From assembly GCF_014650895.1 (NCBI RefSeq), contig NZ_BMVV01000008.1, positions 1 to 64,000 on the forward strand: a stretch of 64,000 nt of DNA, written 5' to 3'. The notes beneath the pieces were generated by a model that worked only from the letters and a program-made list of their open reading frames with translations, was not told the DNA's origin and searched no databases. Position numbers and translations under genes: made by a program. The DNA comes from Streptomyces omiyaensis. GTDB lineage: Bacteria > Actinomycetota > Actinomycetes > Streptomycetales > Streptomycetaceae. Of the stretch, positions 8,545-18,800 are shown piece by piece; within the stretch, counting starts at the first letter, position 1; every line of letters starts with the position of its first letter.

Positions 8545-8550
8545 CGGGGC

Positions 8551-8850
8551 ATGAGCGAAGCGATGCCGGGGCCGGGAGCGGACCGGACGGCGGACGACGG
8601 GGCCGGTGCGGAACCCGGCGGCGGCGGTACGGCGGCGGTGGACGAGCCCGCCCCGCTGGGGGTCCCCCGGGAGCCCACCGGGCTGCCGGGCGTCGACGCG
8701 CTCCTGGAGCGGCTGGGCGAGGCCGACCACCTCCCGGCGGACGGACACCTCGCGGTGTACGAGGATGTACACCGGGGACTGCGCGCCGAGCTGACCTCGC
8801 TCGACGCGCACCCCGCCCCCGCACCCCGTCCGCACGACCCCAGGAGCTGA
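8551..8850 (+). CDS. Small hypothetical protein upstream of tlyA
   Basis: 99 aa. Residues 1-45 are Gly/Ala/Pro-rich and look disordered. Residues about 50-85 (GVDALLERLGEADHLPADGHLAVYEDVHRGLRAEL) form a likely helical hairpin. Codon usage is typical of the genome. The gene sits 7 nt before tlyA, whose ribosome site lies inside its 3' end, so co-expression with rRNA methylation, NAD kinase and RecN is expected. I recognise it only as a small protein commonly found at this place in Streptomyces. Function unknown. Confidence 0.75.
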   Translation: MSEAMPGPGADRTADDGAGAEPGGGGTAAVDEPAPLGVPREPTGLPGVDALLERLGEADHLPADGHLAVYEDVHRGLRAELTSLDAHPAPAPRPHDPRS

Positions 8851-8857
8851 TCCCGAC

Positions 8858-9669
<812 letters not shown>

Positions 9670-9673
<4 letters not shown>

Positions 9674-10578
9674 CAGCATCAGCGGCACCACGCACCGTCT
9701 TCCTGCTCGCGCACACCGGCCGGCCGGCCGCGGTGCGCAGCGCCGAACTCGTCGTCCTGGGGCTGCTGCGCAGCGGCATCGGCGTCCGCGTCCTGGAGGC
9801 GGAGGCGGCGGACCTGCCGCTGCCCCCCTCCGTGGAGAAGATCCCCGACGACTGCCCCGAGGCGCTCGACGGCTGCGAACTGATCATCGTCCTCGGCGGT
9901 GACGGGACGCTGCTGCGCGGCGCCGAGTTCTCCCGTGCCTCCGGGGTGCCGATGCTCGGCGTCAACCTCGGCCGCGTCGGCTTCCTCGCCGAGGCAGAGC
10001 GCGACGACCTCGACAAGGTCGTCGACCGGGTGGTCACCAAGGCGTACGAGGTCGAGGAGCGGATGACCCTCGACGTCGCCGTCCACCAGAACGGCGACGC
10101 CCTGCACCGCGACTGGGCGCTCAACGAGGCCGCCGTGCAGAAGGTGTCCCCCGAGCGGATGCTGGAGGTCGTCCTCGCCATCGACGGGCGGCCCGTCACC
10201 GGCTTCGGCTGCGACGGCGTGATCTGCGCGACGCCGACCGGCTCGACCGCGTACGCCTTCTCGGCCGGCGGCCCGGTCATCTGGCCCGAGGTGGAGGCGC
10301 TGCTGATGGTGCCGATCGGGGCGCACGCGCTGTTCGCCAAGCCGCTCGTCACCACCCCGGACTCCGTCCTCACCGTCGAGGTCGAGCCGCACACCCCGCA
10401 CGGGGTGCTGTGGTGCGACGGACGGCGGACCGTCGAACTGCCCGCCGGCGCCCGGGTCGAGGTCCGGCGCGGCGCCGTCCCGGTGCGCCTCGCCCGGCTC
10501 CACCACGCCTCCTTCACCGACCGGCTCGTCGCCAAGTTCGCGCTGCCGGTCTCGGGATGGCGGGGGGCGCCCCGCTGA
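9670..10578 (+). CDS. nadK: NAD kinase
   Basis: 302 aa. The start is TTG 9670, which overlaps the tlyA stop (TTGA) and has GGAGGG at 9657-9662. Diagnostic motifs are GGDG (76-79) with following TLLRGAE, NLGRVGFLAE, and the glycine-rich CATPTGSTAYAFSAGGP loop. NadK phosphorylates NAD to NADP using ATP or polyphosphate and is normally essential. The N-terminal sequence starting right at the family domain supports the TTG choice. Confidence 0.95.
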
Positions 10579-10637
10579 CCGCCTCCGGGCGGGGGCGATG
10601 TCGCGTCCCGGGTGGGAAACCTCGTATGGTCTGGGGC

Positions 10638-12368
10638 GTGCTGGAGGAGATGCGGATACGGTCGCTCGGGGTCATCGACGACGCGGTGGTCGAGCTGGCG
10701 CCCGGCTTCACCGCGGTGACCGGTGAGACCGGTGCGGGCAAGACCATGGTCGTCACGAGCCTGGGGCTGCTGCTCGGCGGGCGGGCCGACCCGGCCCTGG
10801 TGCGGATCGGGGCGGCCTCGGCGGTCGTCGAGGGGCGGATCAGCCTGCCGCCCGGAGCGCCCGCCGCGCTGCGGGCCGAGGAGGCCGGGGCGGAGCTGGA
10901 CGAGGGCGCCCTGCTGGTGACGCGCACCGTCTCGGCGGAGGGGCGCTCGCGGGCGCACCTCGGCGGACGGTCGGTGCCGGTGGGGCTGCTCGCCGAGCTC
11001 GCCGACGAGCTCGTCGCCGTGCACGGCCAGACCGACCAGCAGGGCCTGCTGAAGCCCGCCCGGCAGCGCGGCGCGCTCGACCGGTACGCCGGTGAGGCCG
11101 TGTCCGGTCCGCTCGCCGCCTACGGCGAGGCGTACCGGCGGCTGCGGGCCGTCACCGCGGAACTGGACGAGATCACCACCCGGGCACGTGAGCGAGCCCA
11201 GGAGGCCGACCTGCTGCGGTTCGGGCTCGGTGAGATCGAGGCCGTCGCGCCGCTCGCCGGCGAGGACGTGGAGCTGGCCGCCGAGGCGGAGCGGCTCGGG
11301 CACGCCGAGGCGCTCGCCTCGGCCGCCGCGCTCGCGCGCGCCGCGCTCGCGGGGAACCCGGAGGACCCCGAGTCCGTCGACGCGACCACGCTGGTCGCCG
11401 GCGCGGGCCGGGCCCTGGAGGCCGTGCGGACGCACGACCCGGCGCTGGCCGCGCTCGCCGACCGGATGGGGGAGATCTCCATCCTGCTCTCCGACGTGGC
11501 CGGTGAACTCGCCGGGTACGCCGACGACCTGGACGCCGACCCGCTGCGGCTCGCGGCGGTCGAGGAGCGCCGCGCCGCGCTCACCCAGCTCACCCGGAAG
11601 TACGGGGACTCCGTCGACGGGGTCCTGGCCTGGGCGGAGGAGAGCGCGGAGCGGCTCGGGCGGCTCGACGGCGACGACGAGCGGATCGAGGAGCTGACCG
11701 CGGAGCGGGACCGGCTGCGCGACGAGCTGTCCGTCCTGGCGCAGCGGCTGACCGACGCCCGGACGGAGGCGGCGGACCGGTTCGCCGGGGCGGTCACCGC
11801 CGAGCTGGCCTCGCTGGCCATGCCGCACGCGCGCGTGTCCTTCGCCCTCGCCCAGACCGAGGACCCCGAGGGGGTCGAGGTCGGCGGCCGGCGCGTGGCG
11901 TACGGGCCGTCCGGCGCCGACGAGGTCGAGCTGCTGCTCGCCCCGCACCCCGGTGCTCCGCCGCGGCCCATCGCCAAGGGCGCGTCGGGCGGTGAGCTGT
12001 CGCGGGTGATGCTCGCCGTGGAGGTCGTCTTCGCCGGGGTCGACCCGGTGCCGACGTACCTCTTCGACGAGGTCGACGCGGGCGTCGGCGGCAAGGCGGC
12101 GGTGGAGATCGGCCGCCGGCTCGCCAAGCTGGCCCGCACCGCCCAGGTCGTCGTCGTCACCCACCTGCCCCAGGTGGCGGCCTTCGCCGACCGGCAGCTG
12201 CTCGTGGAGAAGACCCATGACGGCTCCGTCACCCGCTCCGGCGTCACCGTGCTGGAGGGCGAGGAGCGGGTCCGCGAGCTCTCCCGCATGCTCGCCGGCC
12301 AGGAGGACTCCGAGACCGCCCGCGCCCACGCCGAGGAGCTCCTGGCCACGGCCAGGGCGGACGGCTGA
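10638..12368 (+). CDS. recN: DNA repair protein RecN
   Basis: 576 aa. GTG 10638 is preferred over ATG 10626 and ATG 10650 because the protein then begins VLEEMRIRSLG, matching the start of mycobacterial RecN. Walker A is GETGAGKT (29-36). A central coiled coil is rich in Glu/Ala/Arg. The signature KGASGGELSRVM lies near 449-460, and Walker B YLFDEVDAG at 474-482. RecN is an SMC-like ATPase acting early in double-strand break repair, and the length is normal. It is last in the tlyA-nadK-recN operon. Confidence 0.95.
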   Translation: MLEEMRIRSLGVIDDAVVELAPGFTAVTGETGAGKTMVVTSLGLLLGGRADPALVRIGAASAVVEGRISLPPGAPAALRAEEAGAELDEGALLVTRTVSAEGRSRAHLGGRSVPVGLLAELADELVAVHGQTDQQGLLKPARQRGALDRYAGEAVSGPLAAYGEAYRRLRAVTAELDEITTRARERAQEADLLRFGLGEIEAVAPLAGEDVELAAEAERLGHAEALASAAALARAALAGNPEDPESVDATTLVAGAGRALEAVRTHDPALAALADRMGEISILLSDVAGELAGYADDLDADPLRLAAVEERRAALTQLTRKYGDSVDGVLAWAEESAERLGRLDGDDERIEELTAERDRLRDELSVLAQRLTDARTEAADRFAGAVTAELASLAMPHARVSFALAQTEDPEGVEVGGRRVAYGPSGADEVELLLAPHPGAPPRPIAKGASGGELSRVMLAVEVVFAGVDPVPTYLFDEVDAGVGGKAAVEIGRRLAKLARTAQVVVVTHLPQVAAFADRQLLVEKTHDGSVTRSGVTVLEGEERVRELSRMLAGQEDSETARAHAEELLATARADG

Positions 12369-12711
12369 GGCACCGGGGGAGACCGCCGGGACCGGACGGG
12401 TTCCGGCCGGTCCGGGTTCCGGGTTCCGGTTCCGGGTGATCAGGTCCGGTCCCGGGCGCCGAGGGGCCGGGGTTCTGACGGATGCGGACCCCGGCGGGTC
12501 CGGGCCGCGGCCGGTCGCGGCCCGGACGGCGTGTGCGTCCGGTGCCGGTTCCGTCGCCGTGGGGGCGTGCGCCGGACGTGCGTGCGCTCACCCGAGTGGG
12601 TGAATCCGGAGGGTGGGGTTCGGCCTCCGGCGCCCGGCGGTCACGGGCACGATGCGATGTCGGTGCCGGAACGTGCGTACGGGTGGGCGCCGGGGCTGGC
12701 ATCCTTGGCGC
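12369..12711. other. Intergenic region after recN, 343 bp
   Basis: No credible gene. It is a GC-rich stretch with degenerate tandem GGTTCCGG-like units between about 12390 and 12470, then ordinary sequence to the glycosyltransferase start. A CATCCT hexamer at 12700-12705 lies 6 nt before GTG 12712 and may be the -10 of a leaderless promoter. No T-tailed hairpin was found. Confidence 0.5.
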
Positions 12712-13800
12712 GTGACACAGCTCCGTACGGTCCAGGTGCTGGGCGGTGGCAGCGCGGGCAGCAGCGCCCACGTCAGATCACTCGCCTCGGGGCTGGTGGC
12801 GAGGGGCGTGCGGGTGACCGTGTGCGCTCCGGCCGAGCTCGACCGCCTCTACGACTACTCCGGCGTCGGCGCGCACGTCGTGCCGCTGCCCCGCCGCAAC
12901 GACCCGGCGACCGTCGGCGTGCTCCGCAACGCCTGCATCGGCGCCGACGTCGTCCACGCGCACGGCCTGCACGCCTCCGTGCGGGCGGCGCTCGCCGTCT
13001 CCGGCGGCGTCGGGCTCGCCCGCACCCCGCTCGTCACCACCTGGCACGGCCGGCCCCACGCCGAAGGACCCCTGGCCGGGGTCGTACGGCTCCTGGAGCG
13101 CCGGACCGTGCGGGCGGCGGCCGTCGTCCTCGGGACCTCCTCCGAACTCGTCGACCGGGCCCGGCGGCGCGGTGCCCGCGACGCGCGGCTCGCCCCCGTC
13201 ACCGTCCCCGTCGCCCGCGGCCCCGTCTGCCTCCACGACGGCAAGGCCCGGGCCGAACTCGGCGCCGTCGACCGGCCGCTGCTCATGGCCGTCGGCGCGC
13301 TGGAGGCCGGGCGCGGGTACGGGACGCTCCTCGACGCGGCGCGGGAGTGGCGGGAGCTCGACCCGCAGCCGCTGCTCGTCATCGCCGGCGAGGGCCGCGA
13401 CCGGGCCGCCCTCCAGCGGCGGATCGCCGCCGAGGGCCTCGGCGTCCGGCTCGTCGGACGGCGCGACGACGTCGCCGAACTGCTGGCCGCCGCGGACGTC
13501 GCCGTGCTGCCGTCCCGCTGGGAGGCGCGCTCCCCGCTGGCGCAGGAGGCGCTCCGGCTCGGCGTCCCGCTGGTCGCCACGGCCGTCGGCGGCGTGCCGG
13601 AGCTCGTCGGCGACGCGGCGGAACTGGTCCCGTACGGGGACGCGGACGCGCTCGCGGCGGCGGTGCGGGGCCTCCTGGAGGACGAGGTGCGGCGGATGGA
13701 CCTCGCGGCGGCCGGACGGGTCCAGGCGCGGACGTGGCCGACGGAGGACGACACGATCGCGCACGTCCTCAGCGTCTACGACGAGCTGTCGGGACGCTAG
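12712..13800 (+). CDS. Glycosyltransferase family 4-like protein
   Basis: 362 aa. GTG 12712 starts the protein right at the Rossmann strand RTVQVLGGGSAGSSAHVRSLASGL. No ribosome site is present, consistent with a leaderless start. The C-terminal GT-B half has LIAGEGRDRAALQRR-type and LPSRWEARSPLAQEALRLGVPLVATAVGGVPELV segments. The latter carries the EX7E-type acidic motif typical of GT4 retaining transferases. The donor and acceptor are unknown; cell envelope glycan or glycolipid synthesis is a reasonable inference. It is convergent with the PucR gene, leaving only 12 bp. Confidence 0.88.
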   Translation: MTQLRTVQVLGGGSAGSSAHVRSLASGLVARGVRVTVCAPAELDRLYDYSGVGAHVVPLPRRNDPATVGVLRNACIGADVVHAHGLHASVRAALAVSGGVGLARTPLVTTWHGRPHAEGPLAGVVRLLERRTVRAAAVVLGTSSELVDRARRRGARDARLAPVTVPVARGPVCLHDGKARAELGAVDRPLLMAVGALEAGRGYGTLLDAAREWRELDPQPLLVIAGEGRDRAALQRRIAAEGLGVRLVGRRDDVAELLAAADVAVLPSRWEARSPLAQEALRLGVPLVATAVGGVPELVGDAAELVPYGDADALAAAVRGLLEDEVRRMDLAAAGRVQARTWPTEDDTIAHVLSVYDELSGR

Positions 13801-13812
13801 GTCCCGCCGGGG

Positions 13813-15435
13813 TTAGGCCGTGTGCCGTCGCGCCCGGAGCGCCAGGGACAGGGCCAGGACGGTCTGCGGGTCGTCCAGGTCCGTGCCGAGGAGCTCGGAG
13901 ATGCGGGCCAGCCGGTTGTAGAGGGTCTGGCGGTTGAGGTGGAGCTCCCGCGCCGTCTCCGCCTTGCGGCCCGCGTGCGCCAGGTACGTCTCCAGAGTGG
14001 GGAGCAGCGGGGGGCGCGAGGCGCGGTCGTGGTCGCGGAGCGGCCCGATCGCACGGTCGACGAAGGCCGCCAGGTCCGGGTGGTCGCGCAGCCGCCACAG
14101 CAGCAGGTCGATGTCGAGGCGCCGGGCGTCGTACCAGGGGCGGTCCACGAGGCCCTGCGCCGCCGTGGCCGTCTCCGCCGCGTGCCGCAGCCCCGCCGAC
14201 GCCGCCGCCCAGCCGCCGGCCATGCCGACCACCACCACCGGCGGGTGCGCCCCGGCGCCTTCGAGGCCGGCCCGCTCCACACCGGCCCGCAGCGCCGCCG
14301 CGACCCGGTCCGCGACGGCCGTCCGCTCCGACTCCGAGCGCAGGCCCAGGAGGAGGGGGACGCGGCCCTCGACGGGGCGGACGCCGAGCAGGGCGGGGAC
14401 GCCGACCGAGGCGAGCTCCTCGTGGACGGCGCGGGCGAGCAGCGCCCAGCTGCCGGATGGGGAGAGCTCCGGGGCGAGGCGCATGACGACCGGCAGCAGC
14501 GGGCCCTCGCCCGGCTTGAAACCGAGGACGCGGGCCTGTGCCGGGGCGTCCTCCGCCGAGATCCGGCCCTCCGCCAGGTCCGTCAGGAAGTCGCCGCGGC
14601 CGCGCGCCGCGAGCTCCTCCTCCTGCCGGGCCTGCATGAGGACGACCGCGAGGAGGCCCGCCGCCCGTTCGGCCGCCATCCGGTGGACGGGGGAGAGGGC
14701 GCCGGAGACCGCGAGCAGCACCAGCCGGGCCCGCACCGACCCCGTACCGGGGCCGCCGCCGGGGACGTCGACCAGGACCGTGCCGGTCGGCGGGCCGGAC
14801 TCGCGGGCCGCGCGCTGGCCGCGGAGCCCGTCCCAGACCTGGAGCGGGTCGGCCGGGCCGGACTCGGTGCCCGCCGCGTACAGCAGCTGCCCCTCGGCGG
14901 TCTCCAGGAAGACCGGGTTGGCGGCGAAGTCGGAGAGGATGCGGAGCACCTGGGGGACCCCGCCGCCGCCGAGCAGGGCCTCCGTGCACTGCCGGTGGAC
15001 CTCCTCGGCCCGCCGCTGGAGCGCGTAGTGCCCGTTGACGATCTCGGTGTGGATCTCCTCCGTGACCGCCACGAACGGCACCTCGCGGTGGAGCTGGACC
15101 AGCGGGAGCCCGGCGGCGCGGGCGGTCTCCACTATCGTCGCCGGGAGGCGGGCGAAGCGCGGGCCGAGCTCGACGACGAGGGCCGCGATGCCCCGGTCGG
15201 CGAGGCGCCGCACGAAGGCCCGCTGCTCGGCCGGGCGGGTGCCGAGGCCCAGGCCGGTGGTCAGCAGCAGTTCTCCGCCCTTCAGCAGGGACGCGATGTT
15301 GGGCACCTCGCCGGCGTGCACCCACCGCACGGTCCGCTGGAGCCGGTCGGCGCCGGCGACGACCTCCGGGAGGCCGCTGCGGAGCCCCGGGAGCTCGAGT
15401 GCCCGTTGTACGGTGATGCCGCCCTGCGTGTCCAT
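13813..15435 (-). CDS. PucR family transcriptional regulator
   Basis: 540 aa. ATG 15435 is chosen because the PucR N-terminal domain begins at once with ITVQRALELPGLRSG; ATG 15474 would add 13 residues. The N-terminal PucR-type ligand domain covers about 8-125, the middle is a GGDEF-like degenerate region, and the C-terminal helix-turn-helix (ARELHLNRQTLYNRLARISELLG) covers about 490-515. Relatives control purine, polyamine or GABA catabolism. The divergent permease and amine oxidase genes are its likely targets, and the 159 bp between them should hold the operators. The stop codon is TAA, unusual here. Confidence 0.92.
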   Translation of the reverse strand: MDTQGGITVQRALELPGLRSGLPEVVAGADRLQRTVRWVHAGEVPNIASLLKGGELLLTTGLGLGTRPAEQRAFVRRLADRGIAALVVELGPRFARLPATIVETARAAGLPLVQLHREVPFVAVTEEIHTEIVNGHYALQRRAEEVHRQCTEALLGGGGVPQVLRILSDFAANPVFLETAEGQLLYAAGTESGPADPLQVWDGLRGQRAARESGPPTGTVLVDVPGGGPGTGSVRARLVLLAVSGALSPVHRMAAERAAGLLAVVLMQARQEEELAARGRGDFLTDLAEGRISAEDAPAQARVLGFKPGEGPLLPVVMRLAPELSPSGSWALLARAVHEELASVGVPALLGVRPVEGRVPLLLGLRSESERTAVADRVAAALRAGVERAGLEGAGAHPPVVVVGMAGGWAAASAGLRHAAETATAAQGLVDRPWYDARRLDIDLLLWRLRDHPDLAAFVDRAIGPLRDHDRASRPPLLPTLETYLAHAGRKAETARELHLNRQTLYNRLARISELLGTDLDDPQTVLALSLALRARRHTA

Positions 15436-15594
15436 GGGCGGACGGTATCGCCCGCGGTGTTTCCCGGACATCACCCGATCGTCACGCGACCGGACAGTTC
15501 GTACAACAGGGCGACAACTCGTCGTGGCGTGGCGGGAATTGTGCGACCACCTGTCGCTTGTGGCCTACGTCACTGCCGAGGATGCTCTCGCGCC

Positions 15595-17124
15595 ATGGCA
15601 GACACCTCCACTCCGCCGGGCGGCTCCGCGCCCCGCGTCGACCGGCTCAAGGCGAACTCCGTCGGACTCGTCGGCGTCGTCTTCATGGCCGTGGCCACCG
15701 CCGCGCCGATCACCGCGATGACCGGCAACCTCCCCATCGCCGTCGGCTTCGGCAACGGCACCGGCGCGCCCGCCGGCTACCTCTTCGCCACCCTCGTCCT
15801 CACCGTCTTCTCCGTCGGGTACGTGGCCATGGCGAAGCGGATCACCGCCGCCGGCGCCTTCTACGGCTACATCTCGCACGGTCTCGGCCGGATCGCCGGC
15901 ATGGCCTCGGGCATGCTCGCCGTCCTCGCGTACGTCGTCTTCGAGGCGTCCATCGTCGGCGTCTTCGCCTACTTCACCAAGACCACCGTCGCCGACCAGC
16001 TCGGCGTCGACCTGCCGTGGATCCTGTACGCGGCCGCCATGCTGGCCGTCACCGCCGTGCTGTCCTACTTCGACATCAACCTCACGGCCAAGGCGCTCGG
16101 CGTCATGCTGATCGCGGAGATCGCCGTCCTCTTCGCGGTCGCCACCGCGGTCCTGATCCACGGCGGCGGCCCGGACGGCATCCCCGTCGAGCCGATCGAC
16201 CCGAGGAACGCCTTCACCGGCGCCTCCGCCGGACTCGGCCTCTTCTTCGCCTTCTGGTCCTGGGTCGGCTTCGAGTCCACCGCCATGTACGGCGAGGAGT
16301 CCCGCGACCCCAAGCGCGTCATCCCCCGAGCCACCCTGATCTCGGTCATCGGCGTCGGCCTCTTCTACATCTACGTGTCGTGGATGACGATCGCCGGCAA
16401 CGGCCTCGCCGGCTCGGTGGAGCTGTCCTCCTCCGCCACCCCGCTCGACCTCTTCTTCGCCCCCACCCGGAGCTTCATCGGCGCCTGGGCCGTCGACGCC
16501 TTCCAGTGGCTGCTGCTCACCGGCTCCTTCGCCTGCGGCATGGCCTTCCACCAGTGCGCCTCCCGCTACCTCTACGCCATCGGGCGCGAGGGCTTCCTGC
16601 ACCCGGCACTCGGCCGCACCCACCCGAAGCACGGCTCGCCCTACCTCGCCTCCTTCGTGCAGAGCGCGATCGCCGTCGTCCTCGTCGGCGCCTTCTGGCT
16701 CACCGGCCAGGACCCCTACATCCACCTGTACACGCTGCTCGCGATCCTCGGCACGATGGCGATCCTCATCGTGCAGACCCTCTGCTCCTTCGCCGTCATC
16801 GGCTACTTCCGCAAGAACCACCCCGAGGACCGGCACTGGTTCAAGACCCTCACCGCGCCCCTCCTCGGCGGCATCGGCATGACCGCCGTCGTCGTCCTCC
16901 TCGTCGTCAACATGGAGACCGCGGCCGGGCTCGCCGCCGACTCCCTCTTCTTCGAGGCGATCCCGTGGATCGTCGGCACCGTCTTCTTCGGCGGACTCGG
17001 CCTCGGCCTCTACCTCAGGGCCAGGCGGCCCGAGCGGTACGAGATCATCGGCCGGATCGTCCTGGAGGACGCCGCCGAACGCGACGACGAGCAGGCGGAG
17101 CCCGTACCGGCCGCCGCGAGCTGA
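15595..17124 (+). CDS. APC family amino acid/amine permease
   Basis: 509 aa, ATG 15595 with GAGGA at 15578-15582. There are about twelve hydrophobic spans. LKANSVGLVGVVFMAVATAAPITAMTGNLP at the start and FFAFWSWVGFESTAMYGEESRDPKRVIPRAT in the middle are the conserved APC superfamily blocks, the second being the family signature around TM6 and the adjacent loop. Together with the following amine oxidase gene (41 bp apart) and the divergent PucR regulator, uptake of a polyamine, GABA or biogenic amine for oxidation is the best guess, not proved by sequence. Confidence 0.9.
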   Translation: MADTSTPPGGSAPRVDRLKANSVGLVGVVFMAVATAAPITAMTGNLPIAVGFGNGTGAPAGYLFATLVLTVFSVGYVAMAKRITAAGAFYGYISHGLGRIAGMASGMLAVLAYVVFEASIVGVFAYFTKTTVADQLGVDLPWILYAAAMLAVTAVLSYFDINLTAKALGVMLIAEIAVLFAVATAVLIHGGGPDGIPVEPIDPRNAFTGASAGLGLFFAFWSWVGFESTAMYGEESRDPKRVIPRATLISVIGVGLFYIYVSWMTIAGNGLAGSVELSSSATPLDLFFAPTRSFIGAWAVDAFQWLLLTGSFACGMAFHQCASRYLYAIGREGFLHPALGRTHPKHGSPYLASFVQSAIAVVLVGAFWLTGQDPYIHLYTLLAILGTMAILIVQTLCSFAVIGYFRKNHPEDRHWFKTLTAPLLGGIGMTAVVVLLVVNMETAAGLAADSLFFEAIPWIVGTVFFGGLGLGLYLRARRPERYEIIGRIVLEDAAERDDEQAEPVPAAAS

Positions 17125-17165
17125 CCCGCACCGCCGGACCCCTTCCCCTCCTCCAGGAGCGCCCC

Positions 17166-18797
17166 ATGGCACGCACCAACCCGATGCACCTCCTGAACCG
17201 CCTCGCCGCCGACCACGCCGACGCGCGCCGGCTCGGCCTCCCCGTCGACGAGCTGCGCGGCCTGCGCGGTGACCCGCTCGGCCGCCGCACCCTCCTCAAG
17301 GCCGCCGCCGCGGCCGGGATCGGCGTCGCCGCCGCGGCCGCCCCCGCCGTCGCCGCCGTCCCCGACCCGCCGGTGCGGTCCGACGCCCGCGTCGCCGTCG
17401 TCGGCGCCGGCATCGCCGGACTCACCGCCGCCCTCACCCTCCAGGACGCGGGCCTCGCCCCCGTCCTCTACGAGGCCGACCCGGTCCGCGTCGGCGGCCG
17501 CATGTGGACCCAGCGCGGCCACTGGGCCCACGGGCAGACCTCCGAGATCGGCGGCGAGCTCATCGACACCAGCCACAAGAAGATGCTGGAGCTCTGCCGC
17601 CGCTTCGGCCTCCCCACCGAGGACTTCCTCGGCGGCGGCCCCAACGGCGCCGAGGAGGTCCTCTGGTTCGACGGCGCCTACTACCCGCGCCACCAGGCCG
17701 ACGAGGACTTCAACGGCGTCTACCAGGCGCTGCGCCGCGACCTGTCCGAGGCGGGGGAGGTCCGCTGGAACCGGACGACGCCCACCGGCACCGCCCTGGA
17801 CGAGATGTCGGTGTACGAGTGGATCGAGAGCCGCGTCCCCGGCGGGCACTCCTCGCCGCTCGGGAAGTTCATCGACGTCGCCTACAACGTCGAGTACGGC
17901 GCCGACACCACCGAGCAGTCCTCGCTCGCCCTCGTCCTGCTCATGGGCTACCAGACCAATCCCGGCAACTTCAACGTCTGGGGCCTGTCCAACGAGCGCT
18001 ACCACATCACCGGGGGCAACGACCGGCTCCCGAACGCCATCGCCGGGGCGCTCGCCCCCGGCACCCTGCGGAGGGGCTGGACGCTCCAGGCGGTCCGGGC
18101 CGACGCCGACGGCACCCAGACCCTCACCTTCGCCGAGGGCGGCGCCACCCGGACCGTCACCGCCGACCACACCGTGCTGTGCGTGCCGCTGCCGGTCCTC
18201 CAGCGGCTGGACCTCACCCGGGCCGGCTTCGACCCGCTCATGACGAACCTGCTGCGGGACGCCCGGATGGGCCACTGCACCAAGCTCAACATGCAGTTCG
18301 GCACCCGCCCGTGGCGCGGCACGGGCGCCTGGCCCGGGGTCTCCGCCGGCGACTGCTTCACCGACCTGGACGTCCAGCAGACCTGGGACACCACCAAGCT
18401 CCAGGGCGGCACCGGCGGCATCCTCATCCAGTACAACGGCGGCAGCCTCGCCCGGAACCTGAGCCCCGCCGGCCCCTTCTCCACCGAGGCCGACCCCTAC
18501 GTGCGGAACCTGGTGAACCGCTACCTCACCGGGATCGACGCCTTCTTCCCCGGCACCGCACGCGCCTGGAACGGCCGCGCCCAGCTCTCCGCCTGGCACA
18601 GGAACCCGCACGCGCTCGGCGCCTACTCCTGCTGGCCGGTGGGATACCTCCACCGGTACGCGGGGTACGAGGGCACGGCCCAGGGCAACGTCCACATCGG
18701 CGGCGAGCACTGCTCCTACGACTTCCAGGGCTTCATGGAGGGCGGCGCCACCGAGGGGGAGCGGGCCGCGAAGGAGGTGATCGACGCCCTGCGGTAG
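17166..18797 (+). CDS. Tat-exported flavin monoamine oxidase family protein
   Basis: 543 aa, ATG 17166 with AGGAG at 17154-17158. An unusually long N-region precedes a Tat signal: R40-R41 in LGRRTLLKAAAAAG, then an Ala-rich hydrophobic stretch ending near residue 64. The FAD Rossmann motif VAVVGAGIAGLTAAL starts near 76 (G80, G82, G85), followed by GGRMWTQ and, near the C-terminus, VHIGGEHCSYDFQGFMEGG, the typical FAD-contact region of amine oxidases. It should oxidise a primary amine (putrescine-like, tyramine-like or an L-amino acid) outside the membrane. It meets the BBE oxidase gene tail to tail with 3 bp between. Confidence 0.9.
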   Translation: MARTNPMHLLNRLAADHADARRLGLPVDELRGLRGDPLGRRTLLKAAAAAGIGVAAAAAPAVAAVPDPPVRSDARVAVVGAGIAGLTAALTLQDAGLAPVLYEADPVRVGGRMWTQRGHWAHGQTSEIGGELIDTSHKKMLELCRRFGLPTEDFLGGGPNGAEEVLWFDGAYYPRHQADEDFNGVYQALRRDLSEAGEVRWNRTTPTGTALDEMSVYEWIESRVPGGHSSPLGKFIDVAYNVEYGADTTEQSSLALVLLMGYQTNPGNFNVWGLSNERYHITGGNDRLPNAIAGALAPGTLRRGWTLQAVRADADGTQTLTFAEGGATRTVTADHTVLCVPLPVLQRLDLTRAGFDPLMTNLLRDARMGHCTKLNMQFGTRPWRGTGAWPGVSAGDCFTDLDVQQTWDTTKLQGGTGGILIQYNGGSLARNLSPAGPFSTEADPYVRNLVNRYLTGIDAFFPGTARAWNGRAQLSAWHRNPHALGAYSCWPVGYLHRYAGYEGTAQGNVHIGGEHCSYDFQGFMEGGATEGERAAKEVIDALR

Positions 18798-18800
18798 GGA

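Noticed and set aside
12482-12715. Short plus-strand open frame between recN and the glycosyltransferase
   Set aside because: Arg/Gly/Pro-rich chance frame in GC-rich DNA, no ribosome site, and no family resemblance.
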